A stretch of 64,000 bases of DNA from Penium margaritaceum (GCA_023375785.1 SZWC01004692.1:15148-79147); one strand, 5' to 3'. Shown: positions 43,851 through 56,240, counted from the first letter of the stretch. Notes: generated by a model from the sequence alone, not told the origin. Made by a program: numbers and translations.

Positions 43851-45162
43851 AGCGGCTTGCTACAGTTTTGCCATTTTCCTTGCGTCATGAATCTTTCAAA
43901 CGTGCATTTTTGCACGTACAAGGACCTATCCTCTGGATTACGTGGAACATGGCTGACAGGTTCTCCGGAAGAGACGAGCATGGCCCTAGAATATCATCAT
44001 CTCGTGATATTAAGGGTTTGTGTTGATGCATTGAGATGCTCCCGCGATGCTAGACTCGAGATGAACTCACGGTTTGCTACAGTAATGCGATGTTTCTATG
44101 CATATAAACATCAAGAAAGTACTAATTGGTAACTTCCACAATCTGTCTACGCGCAAACGTGGAACCGTGGTCTTAACTTCGAGAGCAATGTCCTACATCC
44201 GCCCAGCATCACTCGCCATCACAATATTAGGCGAGATTCCCACATTCTGACTTTTGTATGGGTTGCTTGGTCACTTGAGAAAACGGAGGCATGATTTTCA
44301 AAATTCTCTGACGGGTGCACCAAAAATATATTTACTTAAGGACAGCTGTCGATTATCCTTAGATTTACAATCGGGCACTCGATCTTGTGGGGAAATGGAA
44401 TTCCTAAAAACTTCATCGCGAAGCGAGATGGTGAAAACACTGTTCGCTGTGCTGTAGCGATTTTTCAATATCACGGAGCAAGCCCGAGTCGCACGATGTG
44501 AAAATCGGCAATATCACCGGCGTCGCTGAAGATGTCATTGAGTTACGAATCAATGCCGGCGGAGCGAATCTACTTGAGGCCAGCGTTGCAAAGACGTCAG
44601 GTGAAAGTGCGACATTGTAGTGTTTTTTAGCGACGGTTACCGCGAAAGGGCGAACATCTTCATCAAGATGCAGGCCCCTCAATGCATCAACACAGTCCCT
44701 CATCAATTTTCTCTCTTTCTGGTGTTCCAACTATTTACCTTGCCATTTCTGAGAACACGGTATTTTTTAGAAAAATTCCTTGTATGCCTAAGAAAGGATG
44801 AAAGGTCGTGTTTCCTCTTAAGAACTCCTGTCAAAGACCGCTAGACCTGTATCTTCCTGTTTCTTCTGGAAGTTATTAAAAACATTATCGCAATGCTCCT
44901 TTCTGAAAGCATGCTTTCCGATGATACATGGTTTTCCCGACATCATAGGGCAAATCCTAGTCGCTCGATGGATAAATCGCAAACATCACGGTGCCTGCTG
45001 AAGATCTCTAGGTGATGGTGGCCGGCAAAATCTACATGACGCCAGCGGACAATGGAGGCGAGGCAAAAATACAACACTCGTCTATTCTGTAGCGACTGTT
45101 GCAACAAAACAACCTCCATCAGCATCTAGATGCTCGCACCTCCAGGACATCAACACGGTGCC
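43851..45162. other. Intergenic, possible diverged repeats
   Basis: No gene recognised. Related phrases such as ATCACGG-TGC-TGCTGAAGAT recur at about 44510-44540 and 44985-45010, as do ATCAACAC(A/G)GT motifs at 44687 and 45150. This hints at an old, diverged ~470-bp duplication. Confidence 0.4.
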
Positions 45163-45165
45163 TAA

Positions 45166-45746
45166 CAGGTAGTGCGGTAAACTCAATGATGTCAATATCT
45201 AGGTGCGCGATATACAGCGGGGCTGCATGTATACAAAAACTCGACTTGTATCGGTGCTGACATCAAGAAAACAATGGATGAAAATCCTACTCAAGGTTAG
45301 GCAATGTTTTCGGACAGATTTCCAGTCATGTTCTCCACAGCATCGAACATCGCTACTTTATCGTCCACTGTGATGCATACATCGTGTTTTCAGCATTGTC
45401 CAGCGTTCGCTCTCTCTTATGTCTACCTTCAAAGAACTCCGTTCTGAATAACACACAGTCGCTAGTGGTCGATTGGTTCATGATCTTGTCAAATATTTAC
45501 TTTGTATCATAAAAAAGATGATTTGGAGTGATATAGCCAATTTTCAATATCATAGCCAATGACCCAGTCGTTAGATGCTAGTATCGCGTATAGAAAGTAG
45601 GGGGTATGCCCCATTTTTGCGATGAAAATCCCTACAAGAATCATGAATGATTTTATTTTTGGTGGCTTTGTCCTATCCAGCCTTCGTACCCCCAATATCG
45701 CCCGATACTCATATCGGGCGATTCTGAAAGTTTACCGCACTACCTG
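45166..45746. mobile_element. Short DNA transposon (MITE-like) with 18-bp TIRs
   Basis: Perfect terminal inverted repeats CAGGTAGTGCGGTAAACT (45166-45183) and its reverse complement (45729-45746), flanked by the direct repeat TAA (45163-45165 and 45747-45749). Length 581 bp. No transposase frame, so it is non-autonomous. A 3-bp TAA/TTA duplication is typical of PIF/Harbinger and some other cut-and-paste families. The terminal sequence does not let me assign a superfamily. Confidence 0.8.
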
Positions 45747-45749
45747 TAA

Positions 45750-46386
45750 GAGATAATGCAGAAGTCACCGCGACGGTGAATATCGCGTAAGTGATATTCA
45801 GCAATGCTGCACCCATTTTGAATCATGCTCAATATCGCACATGACGTCAGCGAACGACTTTCTGAGAGTATTTGCAAAAACCCTTCTACATTGTGTCAGC
45901 CAGCCATCAGCCAATCCTTGAAGGGGGTTCCAAAAAAACACCCCTTTACCACAATGTGCATCGTTTAGGAGCGATATTCAGAGGTAAAAAGAGATATCCC
46001 TCCTTTCTAGTTAGAAACAGCAAAGGAGCCCAGAAACGCACAAAAATGTCAATCCGAGATTCCATGAGGGTGGAAAAAAGATGGGGTAGTTTGGGTGTCA
46101 CCACACGGACCTCGCGACTCGGTTATTTGTGGCCACACAATGACGTGTCGCCGTTGACCAAGAACGCTTGTGTGGTCAACGGATCCTGAAATCATTTCTC
46201 ATCATGAGAGTCGCTTTGTTGACTCTCTGTGAATACAATTTTTTTCCTCTTTAGTCTGACGAGCGGTCCGTTTCATTTCGTGAACTTATTCTGACATCCT
46301 AGTTTGGTCGTCGGGCAAGCATTCCCTAAGTCAACGTGGCCAGAAGCGAAGCCCATGACAATCTTCACTCTTAAATATCACATGTA
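45750..46386. other. Intergenic before chromovirus G
   Basis: About 640 bp; nothing recognised. Confidence 0.5.
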
Positions 46387-47158
46387 TGATTATAAGCGGA
46401 ACAGTGCTAACGGCATTGATGACGACTTGATGTTTCCTTGATTGTGCAATCTGACTGTGGAATTGGAATCTATAGGAAAGCCATGCGAGATTGATCCCAG
46501 AACGGGGTCAATCCATCAAGAATTGAGGAGATGGCGCCCGGCCAAAGGTCAGACCGGCTGAGGGGAAAACAGGTCACGGGAATTCATTCCCAAGGACCAA
46601 GGCTTGACCATTGGAAGACCCAATGAGACCGAAGCGTGCATTGGACCACAGTTAGTCGATGGATCAAGGATCATTGAGGACAAAGGGCGCTTTGGAATGG
46701 CACCCCGATTTGTTATTGAAAAAAAGGGCGCCTTGGGCGGCCGTCACCTCTGCTAGTGGTGCTGCCAGCGATAGATTTCCGTGGTTCACATAAACAGCCA
46801 TATCTCGTCCGTTCCTCCACGGAATGATGAAAAACTTGGTGCGTTGGAAATTTAGGAAGATGAGCTGTGTCATGCTGAGACAATAATGCTCATCCCAGGT
46901 CTGTACAGAACCACACATGGCTCGGCGACCTCGTGTCACCTAGGATGTGTCACCATGTGCATGTAGTCTTGTATGTTGACACTTGAACAAGAAGTACAGT
47001 TTACTCCCACTATGCCACACGTGTTTCCGTGCTCCCCAAGACAATCCTACGCTTTCCCAAACCCGGAAAGGTGTGCACCGGCCTCCCCTTGGTCGCCGTT
47101 GCCGTCGGATGGTGTCTACACCATCTGGTTGAGGCTAGCACACCGTGCCCAGTTTACA
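46387..47158 (+). repeat. Chromovirus G 5' LTR
   Basis: The first ~580 bp match 52268-52848. The part 46968-47158 has no partner because the 3' LTR is truncated. The end is placed at TTTACA just before the primer-binding site; an alternative end near 46967 cannot be excluded. Confidence 0.75.
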
Positions 47159-47160
47159 CT

Positions 47161-47174
47161 TGATATCAGAGCCA
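47161..47174 (+). other. Chromovirus G primer-binding site
   Basis: TGATATCAGAGCC, initiator-methionine-tRNA-like with one mismatch to the Copia sites in this window. Confidence 0.6.
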
Positions 47175-47459
47175 CCCTTGGCTCAGGGACACAGCCATCT
47201 ATGTGGCAACCTCTCCTGGTCAGCATAGACCAGCACACATCTCCTCTCTTCGGCGAATCCGTTCACAAGACCAACCCACCATGCGCTCCGGTGACAAGGC
47301 AGTAATCGGAGGACCCGTTGGGGAACCGGTAATGCCGGATGCAGAGGTGACTTCATTCTGCACGTACTCATTGGCTGCGACATTTGACGCGCAATACAAA
47401 GGAACAACAGTCGTAGCATTTCTGAAGTTGCTTACCAATATGTAGGCCAATATGGACTT

Positions 47460-48412
47460 ATTGGAGAAACAAAATACGTACCTCAATTAAGAGCTTGCAA
47501 AGCGTCCAATGACAATACCAGTGGTAGTTGCTACCCCTGACAAAATTACGGTGGGCGTCCCGAGCCCGCCCAAGCCGGAGTCGTTTGACCCATCAAGGAA
47601 GGATGGAACAGCTCCGCATGCCTGGACTTTTGGACTTGAGTTGTTCTTCACCCCCATCGCCGTGGATGCCTCAAGGTACGAGGCGTGTTGCGACTATGCC
47701 GTGACCCTGTTAAGAGGGGCATCGTTGATTTGGTGTGTCGATGTGATGCAGTCCAATCCACATGGCAGTGGAGCAGTAATGGTCGCCGACATCATGGCCA
47801 CGACCAGAATTTCAACTTCATCGTCTCCAACATGTAGTGGCGAACCTACCCTCAAATTGCCAACCTCGTCAAAAGGAGTTTACGGAGTCGTTCATCAAGC
47901 GCTTCACCGTTGGTGACGTGAGGAACAATGCGCGCGCCAAGCTGCATCAGCTTCACCAAACTGGTGGTGTTGCTGATTACACCCATAGGTTTTGTGAGAT
48001 CGTTGCCAAATTTAGTTCCGACTCTCACAAATTGTGCTTCCACTACAGCAACGGCCTCAAGAACAATGTCCGAGCTGTGAAAGTGATGTACAACATTAAC
48101 AACGACCTGGCAGGGATGATCGTAGCAGCAGAACGGTATCACTCACGCATGCAACAGTCTCATGCCAACAGCCACAACTCTTTCGGTTGTGATTACGGCA
48201 AGCGGGCCGAGAGTGACGACACACCCATGGAGATCGAAGCGCTACAACAGTGCAAGTGCTACAACTGTGGCAAGCGTGGCCACATTGTGCGTGATTGTCG
48301 AAGTCTGAAGAAGGATGATGGCAAGGGTAAGCAGCAAGGGAAGGGGAAGCAAGCCACGAAGGAAGCAAAAAAAGGAACAAAGGATTCGGGAAATGAGGAG
48401 AGCCAAGAGTAG
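47460..48412 (+). pseudogene. Chromovirus G gag region
   Basis: PKPESFDPSRKDGTAPHAW marks the start of the capsid part. A later block (VGDVRNNARAKLHQLHQTG, VADYTHRFCEIVAKF) is typical of the retrotransposon gag domain, and a CCHC knuckle (CYNCGKRGHIVRDC) is followed by a Lys/Gly-rich tail. Interrupted. Confidence 0.88.
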
Positions 48413-48469
48413 ATGGCGTTACTCATGGCTCCTCTCAGCCCAAATTGCCAGTTGATCGTCCACCTGAAC

Positions 48470-48880
48470 GCCTTGTAGCAATTAAGGTGGTTTTCAAGGT
48501 CAAGGCATGGAATGCAGGATATGAGATGGAGCAGCCCGCACTTCTCTAGGTGGCGCGAGTGAAAGGCGTCATAGAGAAGGTGGGGAGTCTGCTAGATTGT
48601 GGCGGAAGGCACATTTTTGTGAGCATGGAGTGTGCTCAGAAGTGGGGTCTTGCGCTCACAAATAATAAGCGGGCCGCTAACCAAGTGGACGGCACGATTA
48701 AAGTGGAGTACTTGTCCCGTCTCCTCTCCATTCACCTGGGGAAGCTTTTTATAACAACCGTATTCCTGGATGTGCCCGATGAAAGGTTACGATGTGATCC
48801 TCAGTCATGACTTCCTCCACAAGTATAGCCCCGTCATTCATTAGGAGACGCACACCGTCTCAGTCAAGCTCATAGATGAG
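48470..48880 (+). pseudogene. Chromovirus G protease region
   Basis: A LLDCGGRHIFVSMECAQKWG block fits the retropepsin-like region of Ty3/Gypsy elements (a D-x-G position followed by a hydrophobic strand), with a GYDVILSHDFLHKY-type block downstream. Decayed. Confidence 0.65.
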
Positions 48881-49139
48881 GAGTATCCCTTGCCTACGTG
48901 GTCCGAGGAAGAGGCTACGGAGGAGGAGACCTTGCGGGAAAGAAGCGTCGCAGTAGTCGATGCCTCGCAAAGAGGAATCGTCATCGATGATGCTGAACTT
49001 GGTGTAGCTCAAGTGCGCCATTCGAAAGAAGGAGAAGAAAATTTTGGCGTTTGTGCGAGACGTGGAGGACGATCTCGATGAACCATAGGATGTACTGCAT
49101 GAGGCAACTCATAAGCAGCCGGAGGTCCAAGGAAAGTTT

Positions 49140-49965
49140 GCCGTGGTACCCGAGGGGCTTCAAAATGTGTGTACAGAGTTTGAGGACGTGTTCCCCGACA
49201 CCCTCCCGGCGGGTCTGCCACCAAAGCGGGACGTGGATCATTGCATTGACCTCAAGCCTGGAGCGTGTCTGTCTATTTGTGCAACATACCGCATGAGCGA
49301 CACGCAGCTGCAGGAGCTCAAGAAGCAGTTGGCCGATACGACAGAGCAGGTTGTCATCCGTCCATCCTCATCTCCTTACAATGTACCTGTCCTGTTTGTG
49401 CATCAAAAGACAGAATGTTGTGCATGTACATGGAACACCGGGAGTTGAATGATTTGACCATCAAGAACCGGTACCCGCTTCCACAAGCCGAGGAGCTCTT
49501 TGATCAGCTTCGTGCGGCTCGCTTCTTCACAAAGATCGACCTCCGATCCGGCTACCACCAGATTTGCATCGTAGCTGATGATGTGGACAAGATGACTTTC
49601 AACACACGCTATGGTCAATTCTAGTTTCTCGTGATGCCTTTCGGGTTAACAAATGTGCCGGCCACCTTCATGGTGACGATGAACAACATCTTTAGGCCGT
49701 ACTTGGATGGCTTCATGGTAGTTCACCTCGACAACATCCTGGTGTACAGCATGACGGCGGAGGAGCATGAGGAGCATTTGAAGAAGGTCCTCGAGATTTT
49801 GAGGAAGGAGAAGTTTTTTGCAAAGCTCACTAAGTGTGAGTTCGCGGTAGGAAACATTGAATTCCTTGAACATATAATTGGCAATGGACACATTGCCATG
49901 GACCCGTGCAAGGTGTTGGTAGTGCAAGAGTGGCTGAAGTTGCATAGTGTGCATGATGTGTAAGT
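49140..49965 (+). pseudogene. Chromovirus G reverse transcriptase region
   Basis: KRDVDHCIDLKPGA, an RMLCMYMEHRELNDLTIKNR block, PLPQAEELFDQLRAARFFTK, IDLRSGYHQICI, MPFGLTNVPATF and VVHLDNILVYS at the catalytic position, then FAKLTKCEFAVGNIEFLEH. Standard Ty3/Gypsy RT order, interrupted. Confidence 0.92.
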
Positions 49966-49969
49966 GTTT

Positions 49970-50530
49970 CTCTGTTTTTGCAGCCACTACCGCATGTTTT
50001 CCCTTGGCTATGCGGGAGTGTCAGCGCCACTCTCCAATCTCACTTGTAAGGATCACGAGTGGAGTTGGAGAGTTAACAAACAAGAAGCCATTGAGAATCT
50101 GAAGAGGACTCTGACCTCCGGCCCGGCCTTGCACTTGACCGACAGCGGCCGTGAATTTGAAATGGCGACGGATGCATCGCACCTGGCCATTGGTGGGATC
50201 CTTTTGCGGGACTTGGGTAATGGGTCACAGCCGGTTGCCTACTACTTGTGCAACTTGTGTGGGTTGAAGCTAAACTATGCCACACACGACAAGGAGATGC
50301 TCGTTCTGGTCGTAGCCTTCAAGAACTGGCAGTGCTACCTCGAAGCGCATAAATGCATGGTCTACACTGACCACCACATGTTGAAATACTTCAAGAAGCA
50401 ACAGAACCTGAGTTGGCGGCAAGTGCGTTGGGTAGAGTACCTCGAGTCGCACTTTGACTACAAGATCGTGTACCGGCCAGGTCGCATGAACCTAGCCGAC
50501 GCACTCTCACAGCGACCGGACATGATGCCG
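49970..50530 (+). pseudogene. Chromovirus G RNase H region
   Basis: FEMATDASHLAIGGIL, QPVAYYLCNLCGLKLNYATH, DKEMLVLVVAFKNWQCYLE, VYTDHHMLKYF and YRPGRMNLADALSQRPD. Typical Ty3/Gypsy RNase H. Confidence 0.9.
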
Positions 50531-50699
50531 CGGGTCACGTCTCTCACCATCCATGAGGATGCCTTCCTTGTGAAGTCCTTCACAGAGGGATACGAGGCAC
50601 ATGGGGAATATGACGCTCGAAAAATTTCCTTCGAGGCGTCGTATTGGCGATGGCGCGGCACACAGCAGGTGGTGGTTCCCGTGGTACCCGCACTTTGGC

Positions 50700-51740
50700 A
50701 GCTCATTTAGGAGAAGTGCCATGACAGTGGCCCGAGCGGTCACTTCTCTGCCGAGAAGACATTGCAGACAGTGGCTCGCTTTTTTTGGTGGCCTACCATG
50801 TCATCGGAGATGGCTGAATTCTGCCGGATTTGTGACATGTGTCGATGCCACAAGGCACGGAGGATAAAGACCCCGAGTCTCCTCCAACCCTTGTCTATCC
50901 CCGAGCAACCGTGGCAAGACATCTTCATGGACTTCATTGCGGGCTTGCAAGAGACAGCGGCAGGTCACAATGTGGTGTTGGTGGTTGTGGATCACTTCAG
51001 CAAGATGTTGCACTTCATCGTGACACATGATACGGCAAGCATGGAAGGCACGGCTCGGCTGTTCCTCAGGCATGGCTTGGTTGTTCCTCGTGCACGTGGT
51101 GCACCTCCATGGCATGCCGCGATCCATTGTGAGCGACCGTGACCCGCGCTTCATGAGCAAGTTTTGGCACGGACTCATAGAGCGATATGGCAGCAAGGTG
51201 CAGCCGTCGACCAATTTTCACCCCCAAACTGACGGACAGAAAGAGCTGACAAACCAGACGCTGGAGTATCTCCTCCAAACAGTGGGTGATCCGGATGAGA
51301 CAACGTGGGAACAACGGTTGCCGGTCGTTGAACTGGTGTACAACTGTGCCACGTCCACCTCCACTGGCATGGCACCATTTGAGGTGGTGAACGGGACGGT
51401 GCTTGCCATGCGCCTCAGTTTGCACGTCGTAAGCAACCTGCCTATGGTGGAGTTTACCGCACATGACTTCAAGCAGATTTGGTTGGCAAAACGGCATGCA
51501 TTGGCGGGCCGCCGACGTACCAATGCAATGCTCTGCGTCGGGGATTGTGTGCTTCTCGACAGTGTGCACGTCACGCTTCGCGGGATCCGATCAGACAAGT
51601 TGAAACCCCGGTGGCTTGGTCCGTTTGAGGTGCTCGAAATGCGGACACCCGTGGTGGCACGGTTGGCTCGTCCCCCTTCCATCCTTGTCCACGACGTGTT
51701 CCACATCTCCAACCCCATCTCTACCATGATCCGGTTGAGC
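50700..51740 (+). pseudogene. Chromovirus G integrase region
   Basis: HHCC-type block (GHFSAEKT-like, then FCRICDMCRCHKARR), DFIAGL, VVLVVVDHFSKMLHFI, a SDRDPRFMSKFWHGL block, STNFHPQTDGQKELTNQTLE and the C-terminal KLKPRWLGPFEVLEMRTP region. Interrupted. Confidence 0.9.
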
Positions 51741-52079
51741 ATTTTCCTGGTCACAGTTCAGAGCCTCCCCCTCCGGTGGTCATCAAGGACGAGCAAGAGT
51801 TTGAGGTGGAGGCGTCGTTACCGGTGTACCGGTGTCCCCCATTGTCAAGGGGATCCCCCCATTGACCTTGGAACCATGGCCTATGCGGTGAAGAGGACGC
51901 CAAGAGCCAAATGACGTGGCTGAGGCAAACCCATCCTGGTTGGAACCTCGGACGCCGAACCAGCCGACGCGGAATCGGAGCCAAGCGGAGCGGATCAAAA
52001 AGTCACCAAGGTAGCAGCTTCCGGAAGGGAGCCCGGTGGGAGGGATTTTCTGCCTGAACCATCTTAAAACCATCTTTTT

Positions 52080-52200
52080 TAGGTGGAGGCCATCCTTGAC
52101 CACCGTCGTTGTGGCCATGGATGGGATCACTTGGTCAAGTGGAGGGGCTACAATGCAGCCCACAACTCATGGGAGCCTGTCCACAACTTCAATGTTGGTG
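52080..52200 (+). pseudogene. Chromovirus G chromodomain
   Basis: One frame reads VEAILDHRRCGHGWDHLVKW, then RGYNAAHNSWEPVHNF. This is a well-formed chromodomain with the LVKW-x-GY and SWEP hallmarks, clearly different from that of chromovirus F. Confidence 0.85.
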
Positions 52201-52253
52201 GGGTGAATGCCATTCTCTGGGAGTACCAAGAGCAAACCGGGACGGCTCGTTCC

Positions 52254-52267
52254 TAAAGGGGAGAAGG
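52254..52267 (+). other. Chromovirus G polypurine tract
   Basis: TAAAGGGGAGAAGG just before the start of similarity to the 5' LTR. Confidence 0.7.
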
Positions 52268-52848
52268 TAGTTTAAGCCAGACAGTGCCAACGGCACTGAT
52301 GACGGCTTGAGGCTTCCTTTAATGTGCGATCTGAATGTCGATTTGGAATCCACAGGGAAAACCATGCAAGACTGACCCAAGAACAGGGTCGATGCATCGA
52401 GAATTGAGTGAAGTTATGCCCGGCCAAAGGTTGGACCGGCCGAGGGAAAACAGGTGACGGGAATTCTTCCCAGGGGACCAATGCTCGACCCCCGAAAGAC
52501 CCAACGAGATCAAAGTGCACCTTGGGACACGATTAGTCGATGAATGAAAGATCATTTAGGGCCAAGGGAGCTTCGGAATGGCACCCCGATGTATTATTGC
52601 CAGAAAGGGCGCTTCTGGCGGCCGACACCGCCGCTAGTGGTGCTGCCAGCGGCAGATTGCCGCGGTTCATGGAAACGACCATATCTCGGCCGTTCCTCCA
52701 CGGAATGATGCGATTCTTGGTGCGTTGGAAAGCTGCGAAGACGAGCTAAGTGATGCTAAGGCAATAACGCTCATCCTAGGTCCGTACGGAGCTGCACATG
52801 TCTCGGCAACCTTGGGTCGCGTAGGATGTGTCACCACGTACATGTAGT
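52268..52848 (+). repeat. Chromovirus G 3' LTR, truncated
   Basis: Aligns with 46387-46967 and stops abruptly after CATGTAGT, where Copia H sequence starts. Confidence 0.85.
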
Positions 52849-53030
52849 GGAAAGTCCACTTGCGGCGAAGCATACTGCAACATAATCTACAATGGATGCA
52901 TCAATGACACTGTAGAACTCATGTGTAACAACGGCATATCCAATAGCTAAGCAGGGATGGAAAACACTGACAACAAGACCAAGTGCATCAAGGCCAGTGG
53001 GTCTGGCAGACAACCCAGCCACAGAAAATG
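52849..53030 (-). pseudogene. Copia H reverse transcriptase, N-terminal fragment
   Basis: Minus-strand GLDALGLVVSVFHPCLAIGY corresponds to the entry block of Copia A and B RT (MDALGLATGVV). Cut off at 52849. Confidence 0.75.
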
Positions 53031-53430
53031 ATGCAGTGGGACGTGTCTGACACTGAGCGGACTATGTGACAGAACGTTGAGGTGGAGAGGAGAGCCTACC
53101 CACATGTGTGTACGGTTTAGGAGGATCAAAAGGCACCTGAGATACAATACGCGACTCTATCGTGTCCACATATATAGCAATGGGACGGCTCTATGACAGA
53201 AGGTGAGCTGGAGGTGAGTGTGATCTTGTCTGTATAGGCTCACAAGTGGGTGTGACTGGTGGCTCAAAGATGGATGGTGGAGATTCTGAATGAGGTATGG
53301 GCTCAGATCTAGAAGAACTGTGTGAGTCAACTCCAAGGGAGTTTACTAGTGATGACAGTGGAGAGGACTGTGGAGAGGACTATAAGGGACAAGGGTCAAG
53401 GGTAAGGGTCAAGGGACAAGGGTCAAGGGT
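53031..53430 (-). other. Copia H linker
   Basis: Spacer between integrase and RT. At 53390-53430 it contains short GGGTCAAGG(G)ACAA tandem units. No domain. Confidence 0.5.
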
Positions 53431-54250
53431 CTGAGTCCTATAAGTGCCCGGGCTTGGAAAAGGTCGAGACATCTAGAAAAGTACAAAGGCAGGCACGAGG
53501 ACTGAGTTTGCCATCACAATGATCATATGAAATCCAAACAACAGCGACAGAGCCGCAGACACTAGCAAGACACAAGTAGGCATGACGAACAAACCAACAT
53601 GCAAAGGGGGTGACATGACAGGGAAGGGGACTGTGAGGGACACGGTTCAAGATCCAAGTCATGTAGGACATGGCTTCAAAAGATAATAGAGGAGAAAGGT
53701 GAGAGGCAATAAGGATGGTGCAAACACCATCAGCTAGGGCGTGGTTCTAGCACTCAGAGACACCATTTTGTGGGGTGTGTAGGGAGTAGAAGGCTCCATG
53801 CACACCCCTCCAGAAGTCAAGAACTGGGTGGTGGTCTCCATGAACTCACTGCCATGATCACACCAAAAGGTGCAAAGGCGGTGAACACAGGCAAGTTCAG
53901 CCTGAGGAAGCCATGAATCAAGAGTTAGAAAGACATCACCTTTTTAACAAAGTACAAACATCCCGTGCATGGGAGAGTAACCATTAGTGAGAAAAGGGAC
54001 AAAACAGCCCACCCCATCTAGGGTGTCACGAGGGAGTGGACCCATGACATCAGCGTGGAGAAGGTCAAGAGGGTGGGAAGTGCGACTGTTACAAGTGGAG
54101 AAAGGGAAGCATTGCATTTGGCCTTGCACGCAGTGAAGACAGCCAGCTGCACATGGACCGGGAATTGTGGATGCATCAAGACCATGAGTACGTTATTGAC
54201 GGAGCAATCTATCAACTGCAGCCGTGTGAATGTGCCGAAGGTGACAGTGC
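53431..54250 (-). pseudogene. Copia H integrase region
   Basis: Minus-strand MSYMTWILNRVPHSPLPCHVTPF, LHADVMGPLPRDTL and LTNGYSPMHGMF blocks match the Copia A and B integrase. Decayed. Confidence 0.82.
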
Positions 54251-54850
54251 AAGAGCTGTGCGTACTCAATGGGGAGAGAGCGAGCAACATGGACAAGCGC
54301 AACGGTGGTAGGGGAAGGTGCAAAATAAGGCACACGGAAGAGGCGACTACAACTGGTGCTGTGAATCAAGACACATCCAGATGTGCGATCAGACATAGAA
54401 ACAACACCGTGACTGGGGGAGAAGTCCATGCCTTGGTCATCAAGAGTTGTAACGGAGAGTAGACTGAGCTCAAGGGAGGGGACATGAGCACATCAGGCAA
54501 GAAGAGCTCCCCCCTAGGATCCTTAAAGCGCATTATACCAACATCCTGAACAGAGCGAAGCTGACCAGAGCCTATGCAAATGAAGCGAACAGACCCAACG
54601 GGTTCCAGTGAGAAAGAAGAGGTGCGAGAAGACGTCATGTGGTGAGTGGTACGCGAGTCCAGAATCCAGAACCCCCCCTGACAAGTGCATAAAGGAAGGA
54701 ACACAACTGACAGCCAAAAGTGGGGGACGGGACACGAGCTTCTGGCCACAAGCGGCAAGGCACTAAGCAAGACAAACTGATTGTCAATGCTCAATCCATG
54801 ATACATAAACAGGGCAACTATTCCAAACACAAGTAGATGTAGAATCAAAA
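54250..54850 (-). pseudogene. Copia H protease and GAG-pre-integrase region
   Basis: Minus-strand GGFWILDSRTTHHMTS, GSGQLRSVQDVGIMRF, LFLPDVLMSP and LLHCHLRHIHTAAVDRLL correspond block by block to Copia B 15808-16300. Confidence 0.82.
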
Positions 54851-54899
54851 AGATCCCCGTTAGACTGACACACGAGTGACCTCAGATATGAAAATGCAC

Positions 54900-56047
54900 T
54901 CTCACCTCCTATGTAGGTAAACAGCGTGAGAGAGTGTCACATCCAGCTGACGAGTGTCTTCGGGCAGGTCAGAAGTGATGACAACTCCATAGGGTGAACA
55001 TCGGTGGAAATAGCCAAGTGAGATCCAAGGAGGAGGTGTATACAGGCCAGTATGGGACTTGTAGAAGGAGGGTTGCAAGGTGGCCATCCTCAAGGTAGGA
55101 TGGAGGGGTCGGTGTAGTTGTGGTGTTGAGGCAGTGCCTGAGAATGTAGGGCTGGGACTGGTCGGAGTAGTTGATGGAGAAGCGCGAGTAGAGGAGTTGC
55201 TATTGCCAGAAGACCGTGTCCAGTGAGAATGCATCGTAGAGACAAGGCATGCATCATCAGGAAGAGAGGGACACTTTGGGACAGCGTGCCTAAGAGCATC
55301 ACAGTTCCAACGTATAATAGTGCTGGAGGAAGGAGTCAAAGAGGTAGAGGTGGTGGTGGCCTTGCCCTTCCCACACCCACTTTATCCATCAGGGATCCCT
55401 CCATCCAATGAGTTATCTTTGCCTTGACGTGGAGAGGAAGAGGAGGAGGAAGGGGGTGCTGAGGATGAGGTGGAGGGAGCGGTCGGCAAAGTTTGTGCGG
55501 CGGTGGCTACTACAATCACAACACGGTGGATGTGCCTGTTCTGCAAGACACTCCACCAGTTCGTGAGCTGTTGTGCCGTGAAAACCCAAATACCATGAGG
55601 GGCATCAACAATAATATACTTGGCAGAGAGGTTCTCAAGCTCAGAAGATTTGACATCTCTGACGATGCCAGAGAGCTTGGGAATGAGGTCATTGACAATA
55701 GAGAGAACAACTGAGAACTGACCAGGGATTACAACAGTAACGACACCAGGCAAGTGGCGGTAACGACAGAAAGACGATCATAATGAACATCACCAGACAT
55801 GGATAATGCAAAAGTGGTGGAAGTGGAGAATATGGCATCGACACTAGCAGCGGTGGTTGCAGAGGGGATGGCATGCCATGTGGACTACAAGCGATTGAGG
55901 ACTAATTCAGCAATGTCTTCAGCGAATGTGTCCTAGTCATCTTGTTCATGACGTAGTCTATTGTCAGCCATGCACTGTGCAGTGAGAGCTGTCTGTAATG
56001 CCGCACGCTCACATTGAAGCTCGGCTTTCCATGCTGCATAGTGGCAT
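54900..56047 (-). pseudogene. Copia H gag region
   Basis: Starts near an ATG at 56047. The N-terminal coiled-coil-like part (CERAALQTALTAQ, then DTFAEDIAELVLNRL) parallels Copia A and B, and a decayed knuckle (WNCDALRHAVPKCPSLPDD) lies near 55270-55310. Interrupted at several points. Confidence 0.8.
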
Positions 56048-56240
56048 GGTTGCTCAAAGTTTGGACAATGTCACCCTGTCAAAGGAATTTTTGTCAGAGT
56101 TTTCCTTGCCTGAGTGGACATAGAAAAGTGTAGGAGAAGCTATTCTGACTCTTGTGCTAAATGACAACAAACCTAGACGCACAAACAACCAATATAGAAC
56201 CAAGCCACGAATGAAGAGGGTAGGGAGAGTGGGTCCAAGC

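Larger units (their letters stand above)
46387..52848 (+). mobile_element. Chromovirus G, Ty3/Gypsy LTR retrotransposon (fossil)
   Basis: 5' LTR 46387-47158, primer-binding site at 47161, gag, protease, RT, RNase H, integrase, chromodomain, polypurine tract, 3' LTR from 52268. RT before integrase plus a C-terminal chromodomain identifies a chromovirus. The 3' LTR is cut at 52848, where Copia H begins. Coding parts are all present but broken in roughly five to ten places. The LTRs differ at many positions, so it is not recent. Confidence 0.92.
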
